Below are positions 51,953 through 64,000 of a stretch of 64,000 nucleotides of DNA, piece after piece; the stretch's first letter is position 1, and each line of letters opens with the position of its first letter. This DNA comes from Thalassia testudinum (lineage: Eukaryota > Streptophyta > Magnoliopsida > Alismatales > Hydrocharitaceae), in contig JAZHRO010000003.1 in NCBI GenBank assembly GCA_037157565.1, forward strand, positions 72,914,501 through 72,978,500, in the 5' to 3' direction. The notes under the pieces are model-generated. The model ran no database searches. It was not told the DNA's origin and worked only from the letters and a program-made list of their open reading frames with translations. Made by a program: the position numbers and the translations under genes.

Positions 51953-54900
51953 TGATGAGAAGCTCATCATGGTCTCTAATTACCCTTAATTAACTAGCCT
52001 TCCTAGTTAAATAGCAAGAAATTTGTGAATATATGGGTTAGTTATTAAATAAGGGATAAATAGTAAAGGACCTTAAAATAAGTTAAAACTACTATATTAT
52101 CATCCAATTAAAATTGTTAATAATCTAATTAATAATTGGACTTGAAATATTATCAATAATTCATCTAATTAATGTGTTAACTAACTTGAGTATAATATAT
52201 ACCTAAGTATGTAATAACTTAAGAAAAAATAATAAATTAATCTAAAAAGGTCAAAAATGTAAATTCATGGTGAAAATATAATAATTGTCTTATTTATAAT
52301 CATATATAAAAAGTTGGAAAAGATCTAAATTAAAAAAAACCTTGAAAACCTGAGTTTACATTTTAGTCCTTGAATTTTATTTCATTCGAGTCCTTACTTT
52401 CCATTTAGGAACTTAGGTTTCAATATGAATAAGTCCCTGGAATTCTTCTTCTTTCCTTCTTCAACCATCTAGATGGTTGACGACTGAAGGTGCATCCACC
52501 GCCTGATCACCGCCAAACCGACGTCATCCCTTATTCTTTAAGCTCCTGGAGCTTGCGTTCACCATCCCCTTTTCATCCACCGATTTGGATGATGCCAAAA
52601 TCCTATTTTAGGGCTGGAGATAACCTCACCGGCGTCAGAGAAGACGCCAGTGGTTGTTCCCCTCCTGGCCACTAATCCGTCCAGATTCCACCTCCATCTC
52701 AATCGCCGTCAACTATAAATACCCCTTGACACCCTCGATTTCCACCAAGTTGGCTCCCTTCCCTCTTCTTCTCTAAGCTGAGCCAATAGGCTATTCTCTC
52801 CAAAACTATGGCAAACTTCCTCCGCCTCATCTGACTTCGTCTGTCGCATCTAACTTCCTGCATCCATCTTCATTAGCTCTGGATCTCCACCGAAGTTTGC
52901 TGCATCTTCTGACAAGTGCTGACCAGGAGCTATTCTCTGCTTCACCTCACAACCGCTGCCGGAGCTCTTTTGACAACCCTCTGATTTCCTCCTCCGTCAT
53001 GAGCCGTCAATGGAGATCCTCCATCCCCTTCATCCAGGTAACAGTAGACTAGGTAGTTAGGTTAGTTTAATTAGTTAGTTAGGTAGATTAGGTAGTGTAA
53101 TGTTAGATTTAGAATTCATCTTCCTCAACTTCAACGAGCTCCTTGAGCATGTCAAGAGTGATCACTTTTTCTTGTTATGCCACTATCCACCTTCTTCCAT
53201 CTTCCATGATCATTTCTATAGTCATTAATTACTAATTTGATCACTTAATCGCCTAAACCACCTCCACCTCCACCAACTACTTCTACTATCCATGACAGTA
53301 GTAGTTGAGTTAATTACACCTTCACTGGGTCCTCCATCATCTACTCATTGCCTAAGGACCCTAAACCTCACTTTAATTCAAGTAATTACCATTTATAATC
53401 TAAACGCCCAATTTTAATTAATCTCTGAGCTTGCTGTCAATGGCGGCACACGAGTAGTTCAAGTCATTAATTATATATATATTTATCATCGCAATTATCT
53501 GTTGACTTGTTTTCTCCACTCAATTGAGTGGGAAAATAAGTCCAAAGCCTAATCCAACTCAGATTTTACAAAAGATGATTTCACTGTTAATCTTTATTCT
53601 AATGAACAATTGAAGGAATTAATTTATTCCTGAGGTTCCTTGTGACATCAGGAACCTTTTTGAAATCTTTAATGGCATAATTTCTCATTCTGTACACAAT
53701 TTCACCTTTTTCTGGACTCACTGGAGCTCCGGTGAGCTTCGATGAGTCAAAACAAGTTCTTTAGCCTGTAGAACAGAGTGACAAGCTCCAGATCAATGAA
53801 ATGAGGATTACTGATTAAGCTAAGGTTGTTTCTTTGAGATTTTAGTGTCTAAAGCCTATGATAGGTCTTCATCTTCTCCAACTCCGGCAGAGTTGGAGAA
53901 GTCGGACAGTTAGGTTTAAGTCACAATTAATAGGTCTGGAAACTTTGCTGTTATACCCTGAATTCATTTCCATGTTTAAGACATGTAATAACCTTTAGTT
54001 TATCCTAACAAACAGACACCTTTTCAATCTCAGGTGATAAGCCTGAAACCCTAGGAACTCTAGTTGAAACACCGATCTATGGGTCTGAACCTGTTCCTGA
54101 GATTGAAGAGATGTTCAAGGTATTAATTTCATTTGAAATAGGCAAACTCAGGAAGTGAAAATTCGAGGCTTATTAGTGAAACCTGAGTCTGATTCCTTGA
54201 TTTCGGATTCATTTAGTCAAATTGAGGAGTCCAAATTGTTTCTGAGAAGATTGTCAATGTTTTTAAAGAGATTTGAGTGAGCTCTGATGGGTAATTTGAT
54301 AGGATTTCATTTCTGCCAGTTTGGGTTGTTTTTGAACTTGAACTAATGATAGTAGTTGTTTGATGAGATTTGATTGTATGCTATACCCAGATGGATTTGT
54401 AACAACTTCTAGAAGTTATTTTAATTGATTCAATAGGTCTTTAGTTGTCTATTAGGACTTTTCATAGTGTGAAACACAGTCCTGAAGCTTCCTAGGAAGC
54501 TTTGAGTTACTGTACCGCTTCTGAAGCTCTTGAAAGTTCAAAACCTCCACTAGCAACTATGCAATTAATCTCCTATCCTATTTAGCACTTCATTTGTAAG
54601 TTAAACTTTGGTACGTGGACTTAGAGCTAAAACTTCACTTTCCAGGCCATTTTAACTGTATATAAACTAGAACCTTCGCCCTTCAAATTGAAGAGCTTAA
54701 CTTCCCCTTTGAATCAAATTGACACTTCAATTCTGTAGAGCAACTCAAGAGCTTTCCAACAAGCTTTTATTCACTTGGAATGGAGCTCTGAGCTTGGAGA
54801 AATCATCATTTGAAGTTTGGTCTGGGTGAGGGTAACTTAGTCCCACCTCGAAAATATCTGAGTGGTTTCTTGGTAATAAACAATTTTTGTGTTACAGGCT

Positions 54901-55756
54901 CCTTAGTCGACAACGCACGGTGCAAGGAAATCGAATGAGCATATGGGTGTGTGTGTGGGTGTGTATGTGCCCAGGTGTGTGCGTGCCTGTGGGCGTGTGA
55001 GTGTGGGCCCTGGGAGGGCGTGAGCAAGGGCCTGGGAGGCCGTGAGTCGGTTTGGCTCAAAACTATGAATCGCAAATAAATCAAAGCCTAATGAACCATG
55101 CTTGGACCTAGTAGTGTCTGGTCCCACCCTGAGAGGGGTGCTGTGTATCCCCGACCGGTCCAAGCTGCCAATAAATAAACCTAATTTTTTGTTAAAAGAG
55201 AAAAAACCTGGTTCAGTTCAAGAATGAAAGAAGGAAGAAAGGCCAAGGCTCAGAAGCTAGGGCTAAGAAGAAGACAAAGAGAAGGAATTAAGGAAGAAAT
55301 GATAAGGACAATGAGAAGGAGCAAAGGAAAGGAAGAGAGAATTCATAGAAGGAAAACGAAAGATGAACGTACACTAAAGAGACAAGGCAGAAAGAAATAA
55401 GAAAGAAAGAGAGCTTAAGAAAGAATAAAGAAAAAGATAAGAAAAAGGTTAAGAGAAGATTAAGAAATAAGTAAAAAGAGAAAGAGAGCAGAAAGAAAGA
55501 AACGTAAAAGAAGAAAAAGAGATAGGCTGAAGATACAAAGAGAAGAGAAGAAATGGATTAATTTCTTGCATTATTTTTAATTCCTTTTTATCTTAATGTT
55601 GTAATAAGGCATACTTTTATTAGTAAAACTTTCTATTGCCTTAATCTCTTTGAAATAAAAAGAAAATAAACATGTTTACTTGTTGTTAAAGAAGATTATT
55701 TGTGTAAATATGTTCTCTTATGTGAAAAGAGATGTATTGGTCGAGCTCGGATAGGT
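51953..55756 (+). mobile_element. LTR B
   Basis: Starts TGATGAG-AAG-CTCATCA (perfect inverted repeat) after a polypurine tract. Collinear with the inverted copy at 5230-8453 up to about 55144. TATAAATA is at 52714-52721; USE plus TATA-like at 54840-54880; a TG-rich stretch at 54940-54985; a purine-rich tract at 55195-55555. The 3' end is lost or obscured where LTR D is inserted, so the end coordinate is approximate. No coding content supported. Confidence 0.7.
54840..54880 (+). promoter_or_regulatory. snRNA-type USE box plus TATA-like in LTR B
   Basis: GTCCCACCTCG (54840-54850), 23 nt, TAATAAA (54874-54880). One base off the USE consensus. Confidence 0.5.
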
Positions 55757-58207
55757 TGTGTTAATATGGTGATTTTATCGTTGAAATGATTATAGTGGTT
55801 AATCTAAATCGAGCCTAACCATCTCTTTACAAAATTTTCTTACCAGGCCTACTTGATTTTATCTTGGTCACTTTTAGGCCTAGGGTTGAACTCAGGGAAG
55901 TGGGATTAGAAGTGAATAAGTTTCTACGCCTTTCCTACAACGAATCTCTTTCGTTCGTTTATTCTGTTTTTGGTGTTTTTCTATTTAAGATTTTTTTCTG
56001 ATAATTTTTGTCCTTGAGGTACACCCTCAAAATCAGGTTCCTGGTTTTGAGCCAAATTAGGGTTTAAAACCGATCTTGCTATTCGCAAGACTGAGTACCT
56101 GTAAGTCAAGGATTATCTTTTCTCTTTTCTATATTCTTTTTATCTTTTTAATGGCAGGAAAGAGAAACAGAAATAAAGTAAATATAGTATATATATATGT
56201 ATATATTATATATGTATAAAGGGGTGGGGGTGGAGGTGGAGATGGCATGTAGCACGGTGTCAAATTGGTCATCGTCTAGGAAGACGGAACCAATAGGATG
56301 AAGTGCCGCGTGGAGTATAGGATGGATGGGTGGAAGATGTGTGCGAACACGCATTCTGTACGCGTGTTTCAGGGAATATCAGCAACTGGTGCAGATATTC
56401 CTGCGATACAACGTGTAGAATGAGAAAATAGATATATGTATGTATATATGTAAATATATATCTATATGTATATGGTTATAATTATATAAGTGTAAATGTT
56501 GCTATATATGTATATATAAATATTAATATATATATATATGTATATGTATTTATATAGATGTATATATGTATATAGCTATATATATGTGTATATGTATATA
56601 TATATATTAGCATAAGTATCTATGTATATTATGTAGATCTATATATATATATATGTGTGTATTTATAATTATACATATATGTATATCTGTATGTATATTT
56701 GTATATATATATATAAGTATATGTGTATACATATGTATATATATCTATATATGTATATATACTTATACTTAGCTATATAGGTACTAATATATGTATAGAT
56801 ATATGTATGTATGTATATATATATATCTATGTGTGTGTATATGTATATAAATATATGTATATATATCAATATATATATGTATGTATATATATATAAGTAT
56901 ATAATAGTGTATAAGTGAATGGATGTGTGTGTATGTATCTGCTGAGGGAGTGAGAGAGAGAGAGTGCGCTGCTGGAGTGAAGAGGTGTGGTAGTTAAGTC
57001 GTCTGACGCAGTGGCCGACGTCTGGTGCTCCATGCGCATGTGCAAGCGCATAGGCATGCAAACAAGCACACGCACGCAGGAGAGAGCTGGCGTGGGAGGA
57101 ACCGTAGCACACTACGCTACGCGATGAGGCGGGTACAAGCACGAAGAAGCGGGCGAAGACGCGGGTGCTGAAGCGGGTAGGCGTACGCGAGAGTAGGCGT
57201 TGGAGCAGACGCGGGGAGAGACGCGGGCGCGGGCGTGCGTGGACAGGCAGCAGACGGTTGCGGTGCACCGGGTGACCGGATAAGTGAGAAACTTACCGAT
57301 CACTGCACTGTAGCGACAGTGTTTTGCTGACTAGAGTGAACAGTGGCTACAGTGCGCGGTCAGCTTCTGCGACCACCTGTGCCCGGTTCCGTGAGTGCGG
57401 GCGCCACTGAGCGAGCTGGCATGCATGCGCAAGGACTACGCCGGCTGGGCTACAGGCAGAACATCGCGACAAAGCGCGCGGAGAGGGGCGTAAACAGCCT
57501 ACTAGCATGCACGGTGACCTGCATGCGGGCGAGGGGTGGCTGGTTGAGCTTCAAAGGTTGAATCTCCTATGGCAATGGCGGGGTTGGCTTGGAACAATGA
57601 AACAGGGAAGAGAACCACCACACCCACTAGCTCTTTGATGAGGTGGGTGGTGGTGGGACTCACGGTGGTGGTTGTGCTCCACAGTGAGGTGCTCCTGCCC
57701 ACAGAGTAGTTCCTCAGAAGGAGGAGAGGCTGTGTATGGAGGGGAGAGGGGAGGAGACGACCTGGAGAAGAAGGTGCTGTTCGTGTGGGTGGACCAGGCT
57801 CCTTTTGCAAGGAAGGTAGCCGTGCCTTTTTAAAGAGGAAGAAGGCATGCACAGCCATGCACTGGCTGTGCATGGCTGTGCATGCGGCTGTGCATGCCTG
57901 GAAGGGAGTGGCTGTGCAGGGCAAGCTGAGTAGGACATGGCACGAGGAAGAGGCTGCCATGCATTGTAGCTGCGGAGAAGAAATTCAAAGTCAAATAAAA
58001 TTAAAAATAAAGATGGCAAATTTGCGAAGCAGAACTTGAGGAAAACATTAATTTCACGGCCATTTTATTCACTCTCTTCCCCTCTCAAATAAATGCATGC
58101 ATGCGTGTATTTTTACAAATGCGATTATGTCTACCTAATCTACAGGGGAAATGCTTGAAAATAGCACAAGATGGCACAATTGTTGGTGTATTTTTGCTGT
58201 GCTATCA
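55757..58207 (-). mobile_element. LTR D (3' LTR of element D)
   Basis: On the minus strand it starts TGATAGCACAGC at 58207 right after PPT2 and runs left. The inverted U5 box near 55871-55890 (GGTTGAACTCAGGGA on plus) marks its far end; I place the boundary at TGTGTT (55757) only tentatively. It contains a 750-bp AT-rich low-complexity zone, GC-rich DNA around 57100-57550 and four copies of a GGCTGTGCATG-like unit near 57860-57905. The 199-residue minus ORF (Tyr/Ile repeats) is low-complexity translation, not a gene. Confidence 0.65.
56170..56925. repeat. AT-rich imperfect microsatellite in LTR D
   Basis: Roughly 750 bp of TATATGTATATATA-type sequence with irregular ATG and ATC interruptions, flanked by sharply GC-richer DNA. 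No single fixed unit. Confidence 0.85.
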
Positions 58208-58240
58208 TAACCCCATGCCTATCTTTTGCTAGTCCCTAAC
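58208..58240 (-). promoter_or_regulatory. PPT2 of element D
   Basis: The minus strand reads GTTAGGGACTAGCAAAAGAT then AGGCATGGGGTTA and meets the LTR start TGATAGC. Same extended box as A1 and E. Confidence 0.75.
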
Positions 58241-59461
58241 AAAACGTTTTTTTGTATTGTATTTAGAAATGATCTTAAGCTGAAGATTTTCTCCTGAGGT
58301 GACATAGGTGTATTTATTTTTGGATATTGTGAGAACCAATTGTATAGAAGACTACCAGTACTTTAAGTCTCACATGACATAGACCATCTCTCGACTAACC
58401 AAAACTCTTGATATTTTAACCTTAAGTACGATTTCTAGGACCCAGGAGGTTTTTTCCATACTCGAGAGCTCAAGATATTATGGCTTGTGCTTAGTGAAGG
58501 ATCAAGACTGACCAGATGAACATTAAGACTCAAGCCCAGGGTTTCACGAATTTTTAAGTACAGGTTGGTCCCAGTTTCAGCTTGTGCCTTCGGATTGACC
58601 CTTAAAAAGATGATGGAAACTTAACTCCCATTTTATGACATTTGTGGCTAAAAGAAAATAGGGTATTTGTATTTTACCCTAAAGAACTTTTGTAGGAGGA
58701 AGACTTTATAGATATTTGCGAGATATACTGACTTGTTTGCATTTTTTTTTTAAACACGTGTCAGTATATCTCTTACAACATTACCTGGAGGAGCACACTT
58801 TTTCTTTTTGGTGGGAGAGTTCCTTTTTGGTGGAACGAGTCTCTCCTATACACACGACTAAAGTCTGGGATAAAACGTCTACCTACCCGCACAGGTAAGG
58901 ATTCCACCTTCCCTAATGAACACTAGGGTTGAATCTTATGTTCACCTGGTCTTTCTTCATATGTGTAGTGTGAACCAAGATTACTCAGGCTCTCAAGTAG
59001 AAGCAAACCAACGAATCCTGTACTAGTGTCTCAGGTGCAAGAATACGTCGTTAGTTAGGAGAGATTCCGATCTATCTTGTCAATGCTCAAGGGAATTAAG
59101 CTGAGCCTGAGTGAATCAAGCTTCTGTGGCCTAGAAAGTCTTCAAAACAGTGGTTGAATATCCATAAACACTTATTGTATTTTTGTTTCAGCCTTCAAAT
59201 CATTACTAAACACCATATTTATATATATATATATAGATGGAAACTGCATGATACCCTAAAATACCCAGATCTATGGATGCCTATCCATCCCCCCATGCCA
59301 AATGATGCTATCTCCTCATATGCATGCAGGGACGGGTAGAGGAAGGATGAAAGATCAGCTAACGAGAGCTGAGGTGCAGGGTACACAGTATGGTGGTAGG
59401 GTGGGTGGATGGTGGGTGGTGAAGTGAAAAGTGAAGTGAGCGTGATAGTGGTGGAGTGTTG
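58241..59461 (-). promoter_or_regulatory. 3' non-coding region of element D with PPT1
   Basis: 1.2 kb without coding potential. GGCATGGGGGGA on the minus strand (59299-59288) is PPT1, about 1.07 kb from PPT2. I find no ATGGGC units or CCTCAA/TTGAGG hairpin, so D has the two tracts but not the hairpin array. Confidence 0.55.
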
Positions 59462-59485
59462 TTGGGGTGCCACCCAATGAGCGCT
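59462..59485 (-). promoter_or_regulatory. GCGCT hairpin after pol of element D
   Basis: Minus strand AGCGCT (59485-59480) then TTGGG-TGGCAC-CCCAA (59477-59462). It pairs with the A1 motif at 919-942 and lies about 40 nt after the pol stop. Confidence 0.55.
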
Positions 59486-59526
59486 GAATTTAACGTCCCT
59501 AGCTGTACTCAAAATGAGGCACAAAA

Positions 59527-61781
59527 TTAGTTACCCTCCAGCAGGGCAACAGTTTCTCCAACGTGGGCAGGTTCATGAGTAAGGTAGGGTTTCAAACGCT
59601 GCCCATTGAACATAAATTTATGCCCATATTTAGGATCTTCAATCTCAACAGCCCCGTTGGGAAATGGTCTCAAGACCAGGAAAGGACCAGTCCATTTGGG
59701 CTTCAATTTCCCAGGAAAGAATTTGAGCCGGGCATTGTAGAGCCAAACTTGCTGAGATGGCTCAAATTCTTTCCGCCGAATATGCCTATCGTGAAAAGCC
59801 ATAGTGCGTTGCTTGAAAGTTAATGCAGAATCATAGGCTTCACGAGGAGCTCTTCCAGCTCCTGGAGTTGGAGTTTCATTTCTCGACCACACAGGTCTGG
59901 GTCGAGGTTACACTGGCGAACTGCATAAAAAGCACGGTGTTCCAACTCCCCGGGAAAATGACAAGGCCTCTCGTAAATGATTCTCTAAGGAGACATACCA
60001 ACGGGAGCCTTGAAGGCGGTCCGATATGCCCAAAGTGCGTCTATCAGCTTGTCGGACCAATCCTTACGGTCAGACCGAACCTTTTTCTGGAGAATTTGCT
60101 TGATTTGCCAGTTCGACACCTCTACCTGGCCGTTCGTCTGAGGATGATACGGAGATGCGATTTGATAGTGAACTCCGTATTTCCTTAGAAGTGCTTGAAA
60201 AGAAGCATGGGTAAAGTGGCTTCCTTTATCTGAGATAATGGCTTGAGGGATCCCAAAGCGTGCAAAAATGTGGTCTTTGACAAATCGGGTGGATATAACA
60301 TGGTCAACACGGCGCATAGGAATAGCCTCCATCCATTTCGAAACATAATCAACAGCCACGAGGATAAATTCGAAACCGTTGGAAGGGGGAAAGGGACCCG
60401 TGAAATCAATTCCCCAAATGTCGAAGATTTCCGCAGCTACGATGGGTTGTAAGGGCATCATGTCACGACATGACATTGACCCTAACGACTGGCACCTAGT
60501 GCAATGTTTGGCATACTTGTGTGCATCCTGGTGGAGGGAGGGCCAAAAGAAACCGCATTGCAACACCTTGGCTGCAGTTTTCCTCCTAGAGAAATGGCCT
60601 CTGCAAGCCTGATCGTGGTAGAAGGATAGCATATTAGGGAATTCGCTGTCAGGAATACAGCGACGGATGATTTGATCAGCACCTATTCGAAAGAGAAGTA
60701 GATTATCCCATAAATAGTACTTTGCTTCTGCCATGAGATGCTCGCACTGGTTTTTGGGCCAACCATGTGGAAGGGATCCAGAAGCAAGGTAATTAGCAAT
60801 GTTTGCATACCACGGTCCACTTGCCACATTAATTGCCAATAGGTGCTCATCAGGAAAAATCTCATTGATAGACAGAGTAAGTCCAATATAGTCTCGGTCC
60901 AGTCTGGAAAGATGATCAGCCACAACATTCTGCGCTCCAGCCTTCTCACGGATCTCAATGTCAAATTCTTGGAGCAGAAGGATCCAATGAATCAGTCTAG
61001 GCTTAGTATCCTTCTTGTGCAAGAGATGGCGAATGGCCAAGTGATCAGTGAAAATAATAACATGTGAGCCCAGAAGGTAAGAGTGGAATTTCTCCAGCCC
61101 AAAGATGACTGCCAGTTGTTCTTTTTCAGTGGTAGTATAATTATGTTGGGCCTCGTCCAACGTCTTACTAATGTAGTAGACCACAAATAGGTATCCATCG
61201 CGTCTTTGTCCCAGGATGGCTCCGACTGCAAGGTCGTAAGCGTCACACATGAGTTCAAAGTCGAGGGACCAATTAGGTGGCTGGAGAACAGGGGCCTTAG
61301 TGATAGCATTACGCAGCTGCGTGAATGCTCGTATGCAGTCGGGGCCCATATCGAAGGGTACGTCGGTCGATAGGAGATGAGTTAAAGGTCGAGAAATCTT
61401 GGAGAAATCTTTAATGAATCTCCTATAGAAACCGACGTGTCCCAAGAAGGAGCGGATTTGTTTGACAAAGCCAGGCAGAGGTAAATCATCAATTACATCA
61501 AGCTTAGCTATATCAACCTCGATACCCCTATCGGAGATGATATGTCCAAGAACAATTCCCTCGTGTACCATAAAATGACTTTTTTCGCAGGAAAGCTTGA
61601 GGTTTACATCAATATATCTCTTAAGGATACGGGTCAGGTTGGCAAGACAATCATCAAAAGATGGTCCAAAGATCGAGAAGTCATCCTTGAAGACCTCGAG
61701 AAAGTCACCAACAATGTCATGGAATATTGCCAGCATACATCTCTGGAAAGTTGCTAGCGCGTTGCAAAGTCCGAACGACAT
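59527..61781 (-). pseudogene. Pol of element D: RT C-terminus, RNase H, integrase
   Basis: The 598-residue open frame 61781-59985 contains RT block [16 protein letters not shown] and the catalytic box [10 protein letters not shown]. It goes on with [20 protein letters not shown], RNase H ([48 protein letters not shown]), and the integrase zinc finger HDQACRGH...CTRC. The integrase core shows D (WGIDFTGPF), D (IISDKGSHF) and E (NGQVEVSN). A stop near 59980 and a frameshift near 59850 separate the tail (59892-59527: VWLYNARLKFFPGKLKPKW, FNGQRLKPYL). The best preserved pol in the window, though not intact. Confidence 0.88.
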
Positions 61782-62204
61782 CCTTCTAAATGCAAAGGTG
61801 CTGAAGGGGTAGGTAAAGGTGGTTTTCTCTTGGTCTCAGGGTTCAATTGCCTCCTGGTTATATCCTGAGAATCCATCCAAGAAACAGAAAAATTTATTTC
61901 CCGCTAACAGTTCCAAGATTTGGTCAATGAAAAATAGTGGAAAGTGATCTTTCTTAATTGCAGCATTGAGTTTCCTATATTCTACACACACACTCCAAGA
62001 TGTAGGAGTGCATGTAGGGATGGATTCGCCTTTGTCATTGACACGAATGGTGAGTCCCACCTATTTGGGCACGACGCGAATCGGACTCACCCAGGGGCTA
62101 TCGCTGATCGGGTAGATTATACCCGCATCCAGCCACTTAATAATTTCCTTCTTAAGGACCTCCCACATGTTAGGGTTGAGACGTCGCTGCATCTTGCGGG
62201 AAGG
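61782..62204 (-). pseudogene. RT N-terminal region of element D
   Basis: Shows a KKEIIKWLDAGIIYPI-type segment, then WSVCVEYRKLNAAIKKDHFP and FCFLDGFSGYNQEAIEP, with stops near 62061 and 61837. Frame breaks here separate it from the long pol frame. Confidence 0.75.
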
Positions 62205-63509
62205 TCAAGCCTCCTCCTCCGTATATATACGGTGAGTGCAGTAGGAGGGGCTAATGCCAGATAAGTCTGATAAAGTCCATCCAATGGCTGCCTTATTTTC
62301 TATAAGGACCTTTGTTAGTTTGCACTCTTGCTCCTGGGTCAATTTTGAACTGATGATTATGGGGAGCATTTCATTTGGTCCGAAGAAAACATACTTAACT
62401 ATACTAGGTAGTTGTTTCAACTCGAGAGTGGATGGTGAAAGATCTAGCATTTCATGGGACAAGAGTGTCCCAGGCGAATCGGAGAACAGGTTAGGAGGAA
62501 GAAGTTGGCCCTCAGATTGGCCATGAAGAGGGGCTTCTTGGATAGATGGATCCAAGAAGGAGTAGCCCCAGTGAGAAGTATGTGGGCTCAAGGTCCCAGT
62601 GTGGATTTGCAAATCCGCCTGATTTGGCACGAAAGAAAGGGCAATCCGATCTTCAAGGGTGTTGACCAGTAGTGAGTAGCCCGGATATGACTCAGACCAC
62701 GAGGTATGGGAAGCGGAGAAAACCTCGTCAGAAGTCTGGTCAGGGGAAGGTACGGGGATAGGGAGGGATGGGGGAATGTTACAATATGTGTTTCTCAGGC
62801 AATTGTCAGCGCTTAAAGGCAGTCCGCAGCAGTCAGAATAAGTCCCAATTAGTGTAATACATGCACTGATGGCCATGTCCTCGTCAGATGTGTCATCCTC
62901 GATACAATCATAATCAAAGTTCTTGGCTGCCTTGAAGATGTTAAGCTTGAGCTTTTCAGATCCAACGGCAATCTCAATACAGCCTGACTCGCAGTCGATA
63001 TTGGCATGGGCTATGGCCAAGAAAGGTTGACCAAAGATGATCAGACAATCAGAAAGTAAGCTAGGAACTTCCATATCTAAAACAAGAAAGTCAACAGGAA
63101 AACAGAGACTGTTGACCCTAACCACCACGTGTTCCACCACACCCTTTAGAATTTTGACAGAACGATCTGCCAACTGTAACGTGACAGGGGTGGGTTTTAG
63201 ATTTCCCAAGGAAAATTTTTTGAGTATGATGGTTGGTATAAGATTGATGGAAAATCCTAGGTCAAGCAGGGCATGGTTAAAATTGCAGCCTTGGATGCTA
63301 TAGGAAATAAGTGGTGTACCTGGATCTTTCTGCTTCAGTGGTAGATTTGACAGTATAGCACAACTCGCATGAGGTGAGAGAACCACCAAATTCTTAGTTT
63401 TCTTTGACTGTCGCCTGGGTGTTGTGTAGTCTTTGAAAAATCGAGCGACAGTAGGTATGTGGTCGATAGCCTCTAGCAGGGGTACCATGATTTCAACATC
63501 CCTGAACAA
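62205..63509 (-). pseudogene. Protease and linker of element D
   Basis: 434 residues. PLLEAIDHIPTVARFFKDYT (end of gag region), then protease HALLDLGFSINLIPTIILKK with DLG active site, LQLADRSVKILKGVVEHVVV, VDFLVLDMEV, IIFGQPFLAIAHANIDCESG. A Ser/Pro-rich linker follows, ending in the RT approach LKYVFFGPNEMLPIIISSKL-like KYVFFGPNEMLPIIISS and CTHRIYTEEEA. The open frame is long and undisturbed, but the polyprotein is broken on both sides. Confidence 0.8.
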
Positions 63510-64000
63510 ATTACGCAGGTTACCAAAGGCCTACGTATCTTTCTTTTTGCCTTTTGGCTCCCTCAGTAGAGCCTTAGGGAATTGGAATAGTTATGGCACC
63601 AATTTGGGTGTATCGTCCTCTCGCGAATGTGGTGCGCATCCCGAATGAGTGGGCAATGAAGAAGATGGGCCTAGATCAGGTCGAGGCAGATCGACGGTCT
63701 ACTTACTGCTCCTCGTAGTGATTGCATTAGACGATGCGGATCCAGTGGGATCATAAGGAGGAGGAGGGTTCACAATAGGGACATAAGAGTGAGGTGCTAC
63801 AATGGGATTAGCCTAAAATCCTGGTGGAATGCTCGGAGCTTGCAGAATCTGATGAACCTACCCCTGAGAAGGCCGTACCTATGGTTGAGGACCACGGGGT
63901 ATGAAATTTCACGGGTTGGAAGAGTCCCCTGAGATTGAGTCGGCATGCGTAGTTGACTGATCTCAGCATTCTGCTGCGCCAATTGGTGTTGAAGAGAGGT
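63510..64000 (-). pseudogene. Gag C-terminal part of element D
   Basis: The minus-strand segment at 63982-63797 (MAQQNAEISQLRMPTQSQGT) resembles the Gln-rich coil before the gag-protease join in E-auto. The rest of gag and the 5' LTR lie right of the window. Confidence 0.5.

Noticed and set aside
54840..54880. A true U6 or 7SL RNA gene at the USE boxes
   Set aside because: The sequence after the boxes does not look like U6 or 7SL RNA by eye; only the promoter-like part is supported.
56669..57268. 199-residue minus ORF full of Tyr and Ile
   Set aside because: Reads the AT microsatellite; no protein-like composition before it.

Overview
This is plant nuclear DNA from a repeat-dense, probably pericentromeric or intergenic region of a large genome. 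The evidence is the LTRs of 1.1 to about 3.8 kb, Ty3/gypsy gag-pol of the non-chromoviral Athila/Tat type with tRNA-Asp-like primer sites, an L1-type plant LINE with a zf-RVT tail, and a PIF/Harbinger transposase with a plant-type intron. I see no host cellular gene, tRNA, rRNA or CRISPR. A flowering plant is likely; the species cannot be named from the sequence alone.

The window reads as a nest of insertions. The oldest visible layer is a PIF/Harbinger relic (39112-43486, minus). Into it went element E-auto (minus), a solo LTR (G, 39981-42152, TSD GGTAT) and element A2 (plus, from 43487). E-auto has its internal gag-pol at 11095-18944, its 3' LTR at 9897-11094, and its 5' LTR split into 18945-~19500, 27676-28746 and 38949-39111. 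That 5' LTR was opened by a tandem F element (19540-27675), itself opened by a 2.8-kb solo LTR A (22594-25383, TSD ATAGG). It was also opened by a 5'-truncated LINE (28747-38932, 16-bp TSD), which was opened in turn by a complete non-autonomous element (E-LARD, 30717-38592, TSD ATCTC).

At the left edge the nest continues outward: LTR H, an LTR C fragment, an inverted LTR B, and the 3' end of element A1 (1-5229). At the right edge A2 is cut by LTR C (49158). A C/B chimera follows, and then element D (about 55.7 kb to beyond the window, minus), which has the best preserved pol.

Most informative are non-coding signals that recur in different elements. (1) LTR families A and B carry an snRNA-type box close to RTCCCACATCG, followed 23-26 nt later by a TATA-like box, which is the plant Pol III spacing. 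(2) Between the last ORF and the 3' LTR, A1, E-auto and E-LARD share a roughly 1.1-1.3 kb module of ordered hairpins, including three ATGGGC units at fixed 59 and 50-51 nt spacing, bracketed by two polypurine tracts. (3) LTR family E carries a 28-bp palindrome with GACGTC ends, which recurs in solo LTR G beside a cluster of related sites. (4) Several unrelated LTRs start with a short perfect inverted repeat. (5) E-LARD keeps the LTR, primer site, leader and 3' module of E-auto but replaces gag-pol with acidic ORFs whose C-terminus resembles the 3' ORF of A1.
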